Source of the DNA: Tabrizicola_A aquatica
GTDB lineage: Bacteria > Pseudomonadota > Alphaproteobacteria > Rhodobacterales > Rhodobacteraceae
Length of the DNA stretch: 64,000 bases
Direction: 5' to 3' (one strand)
Assembly: GCA_965194375.1 (NCBI GenBank)
Contig: CBDAEL010000004.1
This document shows, piece by piece, positions 56,620-64,000 of the stretch. The notes under the pieces were generated by a model. That model saw only the letters and a program-made list of their open reading frames with translations. It searched no databases and was not told the DNA's origin. A program made the position numbers and the translations under genes. Each line of letters begins with the position of its first letter. Position 1 is the first letter of the stretch.

Positions 56620-57824
56620 GGGCCAAAGCCCGCAGCGGTGGCCGCGTCGCGCACCGATTGCAGCCCGGCCGGATCGGCGGCCAAGGCAGTTTCGGCGGCG
56701 CGCAGGGCGGCGGTGCCGCGGTCGGGCTGGTTCAGAACCTGGAACGCGTTGATCAGCCGCAGCCATTCCTCGACCGATCCGCCTTCGGCCAAAAGCCGCG
56801 CCTCAAGCTGGCCCACCATGCCTTCGATCATCGCCTGCTGGTCCTCGGCGGTCATATCTCCGGCTGCCGCCATGTCCTCGGCACTGGGGCCGGGCAGATC
56901 GGGCATCTGGAAGGGAATTCCGGCCAATGCGGCGGCGGTCTCGATGTCGGCGCGGGCGGCCTCGACCCAAGGGGCGTCTTCGGGGCCTTCTAGGATCAAG
57001 GGCTGCCACAACTCAAACGCCCGATCCGGACGGCCGTTCTGGGCAAACATCAACCCCGTCAGATAGCGCGCCATGCCGTTATCAGGCGCGCGACGCAGCA
57101 CGTCGATCAGATGCGCCTCGGCCTCTGGCGAGACATAGCCTTGGGCTTGGGTGATTAGGATTTGCGCCGCAAAGAGGTGCTGCTCAGGGCTGGCACTCTG
57201 TTCCAACAGGGTCAGAAGCTTGGTTTGCGCCTCATAGGCGGCCTGATAATTCCCAAGCGAACTTTCGTTGCGCGCCAACAGTTCCAGCCCCATGGCGTCA
57301 TCAGGCCGCTCAGTCACAGCGGCGCGCAGCTTGTCCATCAAGGCCGTGAATTCCGCACCCGGATCGATGGGGGAGGCTGCGGGCAAGATCGCCAAGGTCT
57401 CGGCTTGCGAGGGGCGCGATTGCAGGGCCTGATCGGCGGCGGCAAGGCGGCTTGTTAAGGGCAGATCGGCATAGCCCGGGGCACCCATGCGATCATAGAG
57501 CCACAAAGCCCCGCCCAACACAGCAATCACCAGTACGCCCGCCCAGATCAGGCTGCCGCGCGCCGTGGGGGCGGCTTGGCTTGCCAAGCTGCGATCAGCC
57601 TCCAGAAGTCGCCGCGAAACCTCGACGCGCAGGCGTTGACCTTCCTCCTCCGAGAGGGTGCCGCGCGCCAGATCACGATCCACTTCGGCCAGTTGGTCGC
57701 GGTAAACCTTCAGATCGGGGTGTTCGCCATCACTGTCGCCACCCCGCCGCAGGGCCTGCACCATGACCAGCGCCACCATGGCGGTGAGCACCGCGGCAAT
57801 CGCCCAGAACAGCCACAGATCCAT
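56616..57824 (-). CDS. ccmI: Cytochrome c-type biogenesis protein CcmI
   Basis: A 402-residue membrane-anchored TPR protein that holds apocytochrome c for heme ligation. Two membrane segments lie at residues 2-24 (MDLWLFWAIAAVLTAMVALVM) and about 92-110. Between them is the helical CcmI-1 part with YRDQLAEVDRDLARGTLSEEE. The C-terminal part is TPR-like and periplasmic. Other ccm genes are not nearby. ATG 57824 has GGGGA upstream; the ATG two codons earlier is too close to that site. Confidence 0.92.
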   Translation of the reverse strand: MDLWLFWAIAAVLTAMVALVMVQALRRGGDSDGEHPDLKVYRDQLAEVDRDLARGTLSEEEGQRLRVEVSRRLLEADRSLASQAAPTARGSLIWAGVLVIAVLGGALWLYDRMGAPGYADLPLTSRLAAADQALQSRPSQAETLAILPAASPIDPGAEFTALMDKLRAAVTERPDDAMGLELLARNESSLGNYQAAYEAQTKLLTLLEQSASPEQHLFAAQILITQAQGYVSPEAEAHLIDVLRRAPDNGMARYLTGLMFAQNGRPDRAFELWQPLILEGPEDAPWVEAARADIETAAALAGIPFQMPDLPGPSAEDMAAAGDMTAEDQQAMIEGMVGQLEARLLAEGGSVEEWLRLINAFQVLNQPDRGTAALRAAETALAADPAGLQSVRDAATAAGFGP

Positions 57825-57928
57825 CGTCATCCCCACAGAGTTGCCCCGCCCATGTAACCCTTTCACAGCCGTGGCAAAAGGGGCCACTCCGCCGCAGTGT
57901 CCGTCACCGCATCACATCGGCGCCATCA

Positions 57929-57954
57929 TGTCGCAATTTTCCCGATTGTGCCGC
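57929..57954 (+). promoter_or_regulatory. Candidate regulator site upstream of soxB (TGTCGC / TGCCGC direct half-sites)
   Basis: TGTCGC (57929-57934) and TGCCGC (57949-57954) are repeated 20 bases apart, in the same orientation, 63-88 bases before the soxB start. AraC-type regulators often bind two such half-sites. CATGTCGCAA (57927-57936) is identical to 3690-3699 upstream of the methylglycine dehydrogenase. The 10-mer also occurs by chance in coding sequence (for example in nuoN near 33390), so the evidence is modest. Confidence 0.35.
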
Positions 57955-58016
57955 TGGTAGGACGGGTTCTTGCAGTCATCCGTTGGACAAGCAACCAAGA
58001 CGCAAAGGGGCCTGCC

Positions 58017-59264
58017 ATGAAACGTTATTCGGTCTTTGCCATCGCCAAGGAAGCGATGACCCATCATCTGGGCTGGGAGCGGGCTTGGGCCGCGCCAGAG
58101 CCGAAAAAGCACTATGATGTCATCATCGTCGGCGCGGGCGGTCATGGTCTGGCGACGGCCTATTATCTTGGCAAGAACCACGGCATCAAGAACGTGGCGA
58201 TCATCGAAAAGGGTTGGCTGGGCGGTGGCAATACCGGGCGCAACACCACGATCATCCGGTCGAACTATCTGCAAGACCCCTCGGCTGCGATCTATGACAA
58301 GGCGTTGCAGCTTTACGAAAACCTGAGCCAGGATCTGAACTACAACGTGATGTTCAGCCCGCGCGGGCTTTTGATGCTGGCGCAGACCCATCACGAGGTG
58401 CGCGGCTATCTGCGCACGGTGCATGCCAACCTGTTGCAGGGCGTGCAGACCGAATACATCAGCCCGGCCAAGGTGAAAGAGCTGGTGCCGATCATCAACA
58501 TTGACGGTCCGCGCTACCCGATCCTTGGCGCGCTTTATCAACCGCGCGGCGGCACCGGGCGTCACGATGCCGTGGCTTGGGGCTATGCGCGGGCCTGTTC
58601 GGCCATGGGGATGGACATCATCCAGCAGACCGAAGTCACCGCCGTGCGCTCTGAAGGCGGCGTGGTGAAGGGCGTTGAAACCTCGAAGGGGTTTATCGGC
58701 TGCAACAAGCTGGGCGTGGTGGTTGCCGGTCATTCCGGGCAGCTGGCCGAAATGGCGGGCTTCCGTCTACCGATTGAAGCGGTCGCGCTGCAAGCGCTGG
58801 TGAGTGAGCCGATCAAGCCTTGCATGGATGTGGTCGTCATGGCCAACACCGTGCACGGCTATATGTCGCAATCTGACAAGGGCGAGATGGTCATCGGTGG
58901 CGGCACTGACGGGTTCAACAACTTTACCCAGCGCGGCAGCTTCCACCATATCGAAGAGACGCTGCGCGCTTTGGTCGAAACCTTCCCGATGATCAGCCGC
59001 CTAAAAATGCTGCGCCAGTGGGGCGGGATTGTGGACATGACCGGCGACCGCTCGCCCATCATCTCGAAAACACCGCTTGGCAATTGCTTCTTCAACTGCG
59101 GTTGGGGCACGGGCGGCTTCAAGGCCATTCCCGGCTCCGGCTGGGCGATGGCGGAACTTATGGCCAAGGGCGAGCCGGGGCCGCTGGCCGAGGAATTCTC
59201 AATGTGGCGCTTCAAGGAAGGCAAGTTCATCGACGAGTCGGTGGCTGCCGGGGTGGCGCATTGA
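58017..59264 (+). CDS. soxB: Sarcosine oxidase subunit beta
   Basis: A 415-residue subunit of heterotetrameric sarcosine oxidase that oxidises sarcosine to glycine, formaldehyde equivalents and H2O2. The FAD motif IIVGAGGHGLATAYYL spans residues 36-51. GGTGRHDAVAWGYAR near 178 includes His183, in the position expected for the covalent FMN histidine of the family. ATG 58017 has AAAGGGG seven bases upstream; an earlier in-frame start near 57897 is unsupported. It is first of soxBDAG. Confidence 0.95.
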   Translation: MKRYSVFAIAKEAMTHHLGWERAWAAPEPKKHYDVIIVGAGGHGLATAYYLGKNHGIKNVAIIEKGWLGGGNTGRNTTIIRSNYLQDPSAAIYDKALQLYENLSQDLNYNVMFSPRGLLMLAQTHHEVRGYLRTVHANLLQGVQTEYISPAKVKELVPIINIDGPRYPILGALYQPRGGTGRHDAVAWGYARACSAMGMDIIQQTEVTAVRSEGGVVKGVETSKGFIGCNKLGVVVAGHSGQLAEMAGFRLPIEAVALQALVSEPIKPCMDVVVMANTVHGYMSQSDKGEMVIGGGTDGFNNFTQRGSFHHIEETLRALVETFPMISRLKMLRQWGGIVDMTGDRSPIISKTPLGNCFFNCGWGTGGFKAIPGSGWAMAELMAKGEPGPLAEEFSMWRFKEGKFIDESVAAGVAH

Positions 59265-59298
59265 TGGCTGGGAACATTGAATTCAAGGGAGAGATCAA

Positions 59299-59622
59299 AT
59301 GCTGATCCTCGAATGCCCCTACTGCGGCGTAAAGGCCGAGGAAACCGAGCTTTCCCCCGGATATGAGGCGCATCTGAAGCGTTATGGCCCGGGATCGACC
59401 CCGGAAGAGTTCGAAGCCTATATGTTCGCCCGCAAGAACCCCAAGGGTGTGCACTTCGAACGTTGGCGTCATGCTTACGGCTGCGGAAAGTGGTTCTTGG
59501 CCGCGCGCTGCACCGCCACCTTGGAAGTGTTCGGGACATATCCCGCACAATCTTCCGCTCCGCCTGCCGATCTGCAGGCCAAGATCAAGGCCAAGCGGCC
59601 CAACTGGGAGGGCTACAAGTGA
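59299..59622 (+). CDS. soxD: Sarcosine oxidase subunit delta
   Basis: A 107-residue zinc-binding small subunit. ECPYCGVKAEE (Cys6, Cys9) with WRHAYGCGKWF (His and Cys near 59-63) supply the zinc ligands. It stabilises the alpha-gamma part of the complex. AGGGAGAG precedes the ATG. Its stop overlaps the soxA GTG by four bases (GTGA). Confidence 0.94.
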   Translation: MLILECPYCGVKAEETELSPGYEAHLKRYGPGSTPEEFEAYMFARKNPKGVHFERWRHAYGCGKWFLAARCTATLEVFGTYPAQSSAPPADLQAKIKAKRPNWEGYK

Positions 59623-62594
59623 GCACCCGTCTGTCCAAGGGCGGTCGTCTGATCGACCGCGCCCGTCCCGCCCATTTCACCTTCAACGGCAAGCGCATGT
59701 CGGGCTTTGCCGGCGACACGCTGGCCGCCTCGCTTCTGGCCAATGACCAGATGTTGGTTGGTCGGTCGTTCAAGTATCACCGTCCGCGCGGCATTGTCGC
59801 CAGCGGTGCCGAAGAGCCGAACGCGATTGTCAACATGGGCGAGGGCGGGCGGTTTGAACCGAACCAGCGCACCACCACGACCGAGCTCTTTGACGGGTTG
59901 ACCTGCACAAGCCAGAACCACTTTCCCAGCTTGGAATTCGATGTCGGCGTTGTGAATAACTATGCTGCGCGCTTCCTGCCGGCGGGCTTCTATTACAAGA
60001 CCTTCATCCACCCGCGCTTTGCATGGAAACATGTGTTCGAACCGATCATCCGCCGCTCGGCTGGCCTCGGCAAAGCCCCAGTTGGTCAGGACGCGGATCA
60101 CTATGAGCAGGCTTATGCTTTCTGCGATCTGTTGATCGTGGGCGGCGGTATTGCGGGCCTGCAGGCGGCCTTGATCGCCGGGCAGGCGGGTCACCGCGTC
60201 ATCTTGATGGAGCAGACCGCCCATTGGGGTGGCCGCGCGCCGGTGGACGGCGATGTGATTGACGGAACATCGGCGGATGCATGGGTAAAGAACGCCGTTC
60301 AAGCCCTTGAAAAAATGTCGAATGTCACGTTGCGCCTGCGCTGCATGGCGGCGGGCGTTTATGACCACGGCTATGTGCTGGCCGATGAGAAGGTGGCTGA
60401 CCATACCCCCGGCGACGGGCGGCCAAAGCACCGGCTCTGGCGCATCCGGGCGGGCAAGATCGTGACCGCCACGGGCGCGATTGAGCGGCCTTTGTCCTTT
60501 GCCGGCAATGATATTCCCGGCGTGATGCTGGCCTCGGCCGTGCGCGATTATGTGGTAAATTTTGCCGTCTCTCCGGGCGACCGCACGGTGATTGCCACCA
60601 ACAATGACGACGGCTACCGCACCGCCATTGCCTTGAAAGAGGCGGGGCTGGAAGTGCCTTTGGTCGTCGATGCGCGCAGCACTGTGACGGGCGATCTGCC
60701 CGCCCGCGCCCGCGCTATGGGCATCCGCGTTGAAGCGGGCCGGGCGATTGTGAAGGTCAAGGGCGGCAAGCGGGTGACCGGCGTCTCCATCGGCCTTCAG
60801 GCTGGTGAAGGCGCTGTTCTGGAAGAGGTCGCTTGCGATGTCGTCGCCATGTCGGGCGGCTGGTCGCCTGTGGTGCACCTGTGGAGCCATTGCGGCGGCA
60901 AGCTGACCTGGGACGATGCGCAGGCGCATTTCCGTCCCGACGCCACCCGCCCGCCGACCAATCACGACGGGTCGACCATGGTGATGGCGATTGGTTCGGC
61001 CAATGGTCACCTGTCCGCCGCGGGCACTTTGGCTGATGTCGGCGCTCAGATGGGTGGCAAGGCGTCGACCGCCGCCGCCGTGACGGAGGCCCCGATGGAG
61101 GCCGTCTGGATCATGCCGCAGGGCGCAGGCATTCAGCTGAAGTCGAAGATGTGGCTGGATTACCAAAACGACGTGAAGGTGTCGGACGTCCAACTGGCCG
61201 CCCGCGAAGGCTATACCAGTGTCGAACACACCAAGCGTTACACCACGCTGGGCATGGCGACCGATCAGGGCAAGCTGTCGAACATCAACGGTCTGGCCGT
61301 GCTGGCCGGGGCCTTGAACGACAAGATCCCGAATGTCGGCACCACCACCTTCCGCCCGCCCTACACGCCCGTGACCTTGGGCGCGCTGGCAGGCGAAAGC
61401 CGGGGCGAGATTTTCCAGCCCCTGCGGATGAGCCCGATCCACCGCTGGCACGAAGCCAACGGCGCCTATATGGAACCGGTCGGCCTGTGGCGCCGCGCCT
61501 ATTGCTATCCGCGCGGGGCTGAGTCCCACGAGCAAGCGGTGCACCGCGAAATCCTGAATGCCCGCGAAAATGTGGGCATGCTGGATGCCTCTACCCTTGG
61601 CAAGATCATCGTCAAGGGCCCCGATGCGGGAAAGTTCCTGGACATGCTTTACACCAACGTCATGTCGAACCTTGGCATCGGCAAGTGCCGCTATGGTCTG
61701 ATGTGCAACGAACAAGGTTTCCTGTCGGATGACGGCGTCGTGATCCGCCTGTCCGAGGACAGCTGGCTCTGCCACACCACCACCGGTGGGGCCGACCGCA
61801 TCCATGCGTGGATGGAGGACTGGCTGCAGTGCGAATGGTGGGATTGGCAGGTTTATGCCACCAACGTCACCGAGGAATACTCCCAGATCGCCGTCGCCGG
61901 CCCCAAAGCCCGCAAGGTTCTGGAAAAGCTGGGTGGGATGGATGTTTCTAAGGAAGCGCTGCCCTTCATGACCTTTGCCGATGGCACGCTGGGCGGCTTG
62001 CCGGTGCGGGTGCATCGCATCTCGTTCTCGGGCGAGTTGTCCTATGAAATCGCCACCCCGGCGGGCCATGGTCTGGCACTTTGGGAGGCGCTGATGGCGG
62101 CCGGGGCCGAGTTTGGCGTCATGCCTTACGGCACCGAAGCCATGCACATCATGCGGGCCGAGAAGGGCTTTATCATGATTGGCGATGAAACAGATGGCAC
62201 GGTGATCCCGCAAGACCTGAACCTTGGCTGGGCGATCTCCAAGAAGAAGGCGGATTATCTGGGCAAGAGGGGGCAGGAGCGCACCTATTTGGCGAGCCCG
62301 AACCGCTGGAAGCTGGTGGGGTTTGAGGCGCTGGATGGCTCGGTCATCCCCGATGGCAGCTATATCATCGCCGATGGCTTCAACGGCAACGGCCAGCGCA
62401 ACACCCAAGGGCGCGTGACGTCGACCTATTACAGCCCGACCTTGAAGAAGGGCATCGCCATGGGTCTGGTCAAAGGCGGCATGGACCGGTTGGGCAATGT
62501 GGTGGAGTTCAACACGCTGACCACCGCCACGGTGAAGGCGCGGGTTGTTGACCCGGTGTTCTATGACAAGGACGGGGAGAAGGGCAATGCGTGA
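59619..62594 (+). CDS. soxA: Sarcosine oxidase subunit alpha
   Basis: A 991-residue subunit. After an N-terminal 2Fe-2S-type ferredoxin-like fold without a full cysteine set, an NAD-binding Rossmann domain begins with LLIVGGGIAGLQAAL near residue 168. The C-terminal half from about 610 is GcvT-like and binds tetrahydrofolate, accepting the methyl carbon as methylene-THF. The GTG at 59619 is chosen for GGAGG eight bases upstream and its overlap with soxD; the length fits the family. It overlaps soxG by eight bases. Confidence 0.95.
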   Translation: MSTRLSKGGRLIDRARPAHFTFNGKRMSGFAGDTLAASLLANDQMLVGRSFKYHRPRGIVASGAEEPNAIVNMGEGGRFEPNQRTTTTELFDGLTCTSQNHFPSLEFDVGVVNNYAARFLPAGFYYKTFIHPRFAWKHVFEPIIRRSAGLGKAPVGQDADHYEQAYAFCDLLIVGGGIAGLQAALIAGQAGHRVILMEQTAHWGGRAPVDGDVIDGTSADAWVKNAVQALEKMSNVTLRLRCMAAGVYDHGYVLADEKVADHTPGDGRPKHRLWRIRAGKIVTATGAIERPLSFAGNDIPGVMLASAVRDYVVNFAVSPGDRTVIATNNDDGYRTAIALKEAGLEVPLVVDARSTVTGDLPARARAMGIRVEAGRAIVKVKGGKRVTGVSIGLQAGEGAVLEEVACDVVAMSGGWSPVVHLWSHCGGKLTWDDAQAHFRPDATRPPTNHDGSTMVMAIGSANGHLSAAGTLADVGAQMGGKASTAAAVTEAPMEAVWIMPQGAGIQLKSKMWLDYQNDVKVSDVQLAAREGYTSVEHTKRYTTLGMATDQGKLSNINGLAVLAGALNDKIPNVGTTTFRPPYTPVTLGALAGESRGEIFQPLRMSPIHRWHEANGAYMEPVGLWRRAYCYPRGAESHEQAVHREILNARENVGMLDASTLGKIIVKGPDAGKFLDMLYTNVMSNLGIGKCRYGLMCNEQGFLSDDGVVIRLSEDSWLCHTTTGGADRIHAWMEDWLQCEWWDWQVYATNVTEEYSQIAVAGPKARKVLEKLGGMDVSKEALPFMTFADGTLGGLPVRVHRISFSGELSYEIATPAGHGLALWEALMAAGAEFGVMPYGTEAMHIMRAEKGFIMIGDETDGTVIPQDLNLGWAISKKKADYLGKRGQERTYLASPNRWKLVGFEALDGSVIPDGSYIIADGFNGNGQRNTQGRVTSTYYSPTLKKGIAMGLVKGGMDRLGNVVEFNTLTTATVKARVVDPVFYDKDGEKGNA

Positions 62595-63138
62595 TCCAGT
62601 TGCACCCTTGGGCAATGCCCGTTTTGACGGCTTTTGCCAGATCCACGAAATCGGCCCCTTGGGGATGATCTCGCTTCGCGCCAAATCCGATGTGAAATCG
62701 CTGGCCAAGGCGATCAAGGCGGCGGTGGGTACCAAGGTGCCCGCAGCGCGCCGGATCGAGATGGCTGGCGACCGCGGCTGCGGCTGGATGAGCCCGGACG
62801 AATACCTGTTGATCCTGCCCTATGGCGAAACCGGGGCTGCGATGGCCGCCATTGCCAAGGCGATGGGCGACGATCACCATCTGGCCGCCGTGGTGTCAGA
62901 TGCCCGTGCGGTGTTCCGGGTGGAAGGCGCCAAGGCCGATCAGGTTTTGGCCAAACTTTCCCCGGTGGACTTTGCCAAGTTGGAGCCGAATGAGCTGCGC
63001 CGCACCCGTGCGGCCCAGGTGGCCGCCGCGATGTGGCGCGACGAGGCGGGCTATACCGTGGTCTGCTTCCGGTCGGTTGCGGCCTATATGATGGGGCTTT
63101 TGTCCCATTCGGCCGCACCGGGCAGCGAACTGGCGTAA
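62587..63138 (+). CDS. soxG: Sarcosine oxidase subunit gamma
   Basis: A 183-residue subunit that resembles a small GcvT-like fold. DRGCGWMSPDEYLLILPYG near residue 60 and VSDARAVFRVEGAKADQVLAKLSPVDF near 110 are typical of SoxG. It packs against the alpha subunit. It is the last gene of the cluster; glyA and folate genes seen beside sox clusters elsewhere are not present here. Confidence 0.93.
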   Translation: MRDPVAPLGNARFDGFCQIHEIGPLGMISLRAKSDVKSLAKAIKAAVGTKVPAARRIEMAGDRGCGWMSPDEYLLILPYGETGAAMAAIAKAMGDDHHLAAVVSDARAVFRVEGAKADQVLAKLSPVDFAKLEPNELRRTRAAQVAAAMWRDEAGYTVVCFRSVAAYMMGLLSHSAAPGSELA

Positions 63139-63155
63139 CTGGCTTAGATTTCAGG

Positions 63156-63186
63156 AAAAGGGGCTGGCTGTTTGGCTGGCCCTTTT
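63156..63186. terminator. Possible bidirectional terminator between soxG and rutR
   Basis: AAAAGGG (63156-63162) can pair with CCCTTTT (63180-63186), followed by a T run to 63188, between convergent genes. The 17-base loop is long, so the structure is moderate. Confidence 0.5.
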
Positions 63187-63192
63187 TTCTTG

Positions 63193-63798
63193 TCAGGGCT
63201 TCAGAAGCCTTGAAAACAAAGTGTCAAGAAAGGCCCCAGCCTCGGCAAAGGGATCATGCCCGGTGCCCAGCACCGCGCGCACCTGCACGTCAAAATCGGC
63301 GTAATGCTGGGTCAGTGCCCAGATTGAAAAGATCAGATGATAGGGGTCCAGCCGCGCGATGCGGCCCTGATCCATCCAGCCGCCCAGTACGGCAGCCTTT
63401 TCATCGACAAGCCGTTTCAGATCGCCCTCGATCGCTTCCATGATCCGGGGCGCGCCTTGCAGGATTTCATTGGCGAAAAGGCGGCTTTCACGGGGATAGT
63501 CACGCGACAGATCGAGCTTGGACCGCACATATCCCATGATTTCGGCCAAAGGCTCGCCTTCTGGGTTGAGCGCGCGCAAGGGGTCCAACCACGTGTGCAA
63601 AAGGCGGTTGAGTAATGCGGTGTGCACCGCCTCTTTCGAGGGGAAGTAGTACAAGAGGTTGGGCTTTGATAGGCCCGCCATCTCGGCAATCTGGTCCAGC
63701 GTGGCCCCGCGATAGCCGTGGACGGAAAACACATCCAAAGCCGCCTCCAGAATGGCGGAGGAGTTCTTTTCCTGAATGCGGGTGCGAGGCTTGGTCAT
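63193..63798 (-). CDS. rutR: TetR-family regulator, RutR type
   Basis: A 201-residue regulator with an N-terminal HTH (ATLDQIAEMAGLSKPNLLYYF, residues 32-52, split for description) and a C-terminal part that matches RutR: LSRDYPRESRLFANEILQGAP near 96, and HLIFSIWALTQHYADFDVQV near 152. RutR senses uracil or related pyrimidines and controls pyrimidine and purine catabolism. It converges with soxG. The partial gene upstream on the same strand may share its promoter region. Confidence 0.85.
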   Translation of the reverse strand: MTKPRTRIQEKNSSAILEAALDVFSVHGYRGATLDQIAEMAGLSKPNLLYYFPSKEAVHTALLNRLLHTWLDPLRALNPEGEPLAEIMGYVRSKLDLSRDYPRESRLFANEILQGAPRIMEAIEGDLKRLVDEKAAVLGGWMDQGRIARLDPYHLIFSIWALTQHYADFDVQVRAVLGTGHDPFAEAGAFLDTLFSRLLKP

Positions 63799-63864
63799 AA
63801 GGGGGCTGGTCTGTCACGCGTCTGGGGGCAAAGGATGCTGGAAAAACAGGCGGAATGCAAACAC

Positions 63865-63883
63865 TTGGCCAGATTAGGGTCAA
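63865..63883. promoter_or_regulatory. Candidate RutR-like site (TTGGCC-N7-GGTCAA)
   Basis: TTGGCC (63865-63870) and GGTCAA (63878-63883) resemble the halves of the enterobacterial RutR site TTGACC-ANNT-GGTCAA, but one base and the spacing (7 instead of 4) differ. It lies 67-85 bases upstream of the rutR start. Confidence 0.3.
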
Positions 63884-63908
63884 AGCCCAAGGGAGCATTG
63901 GCCGGGCG

Positions 63909-64000
63909 CTAAAGCCCCGCCTTCAGCTGCCGTAGGCCCGCAACGGCCAGATTGTGATCGTCCACCTGCGCAAGGCCCGAGACGGTCACCACCGCCACCA
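63909..64000 (-). CDS. C-terminal end of a UPF0303/heme-degrading-domain-like protein (5' part outside window)
   Basis: A minus-strand frame open from the window edge ends at a TAG at 63909-63911. Its last 29 residues include VTVSGLAQVDDHNLAVAGL, which resembles the C-terminus of UPF0303 (GlcG/HbpS-like, DUF336) proteins (VSGLPQxDDH). The N-terminal part lies beyond 64000. The gene is on the same strand as rutR and 110 bases upstream of it. The assignment rests on this short motif. Confidence 0.5.
   Translation of the reverse strand, partial: VAVVTVSGLAQVDDHNLAVAGLRQLKAGL

Noticed and set aside
59613..62735. A minus-strand open frame of about 1040 codons opposite soxA
   Set aside because: It mirrors the soxA coding sequence and has no own family motifs. 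It is a by-product of high third-position GC.

Overview
The window looks like chromosome of an alphaproteobacterium of the Rhodobacter/Paracoccus group. This is inferred from the long nuo operon with its typical extra small genes, the heterotetrameric sarcosine oxidase cluster, high GC with GC-rich third codon positions, and the nuoN-birA-coaX-rnj and yicC-gmk gene orders. The species cannot be fixed by reading alone. No rRNA, tRNA or CRISPR array was seen.

Layout. 1-1187: the right end of an IS3-family element, an AT-rich spacer and one unrecognised gene, so this edge looks like accessory DNA. 1188-10157 (minus strand): a dimethylglycine/sarcosine-dehydrogenase-type flavoprotein, a complete branched-chain-amino-acid-type ABC transporter (two permeases, two ATPases, one binding protein) and a GlxA-type AraC regulator. 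Together they form a plausible unit for uptake and demethylation of N-methylated amino acids. 10312-17181: class II DAHP synthase, a PAS protein, yicC-gmk, a gamma-carbonic-anhydrase-like protein, an MFS exporter and a DegT aminotransferase.

17356-34558 is the complete 14-subunit complex I operon (nuoA-N), with six non-core genes between the subunits: a His-rich membrane peptide, a DUF5337-like peptide, a short lipoprotein, a DUF5333-like exported protein, a second lipoprotein and a carboxymuconolactone-decarboxylase-fold protein. NuoE carries a C-terminal helix-hairpin-helix extension and NuoL carries His-rich loops. birA, coaX and rnj follow on the same strand.

37856-46310: an RhlE-type helicase with an Arg/Asp-rich tail, an ALDH7-type dehydrogenase, release factor 3, a Hint-domain protein, an SDR protein with an altered active site, and an ABC ATPase. 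46319-57824: a WYL regulator divergent from tatABC (a perfect 22-bp palindrome lies between them), an AAA protein, a CNNM/CorC protein, surE-pcm-nlpD on the minus strand, dusA, a short Cys-rich leader ORF coupled to a possible PhyH-like gene, and ccmI-ruvX-DUF1289. 58017-63138: soxBDAG, encoding heterotetrameric sarcosine oxidase. It could complete the glycine betaine to glycine route begun by the dehydrogenase at 1188-3611. The window ends with a RutR-type TetR regulator and the 3' end of a probable UPF0303-type gene.

The most interesting points are the accessory genes and extensions of complex I, the Cys-rich leader ORF, the palindromic operators, and the possible shared regulation of the two methylamine-oxidation loci. 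All functional statements rest on reading motifs and gene order. No database search was run.
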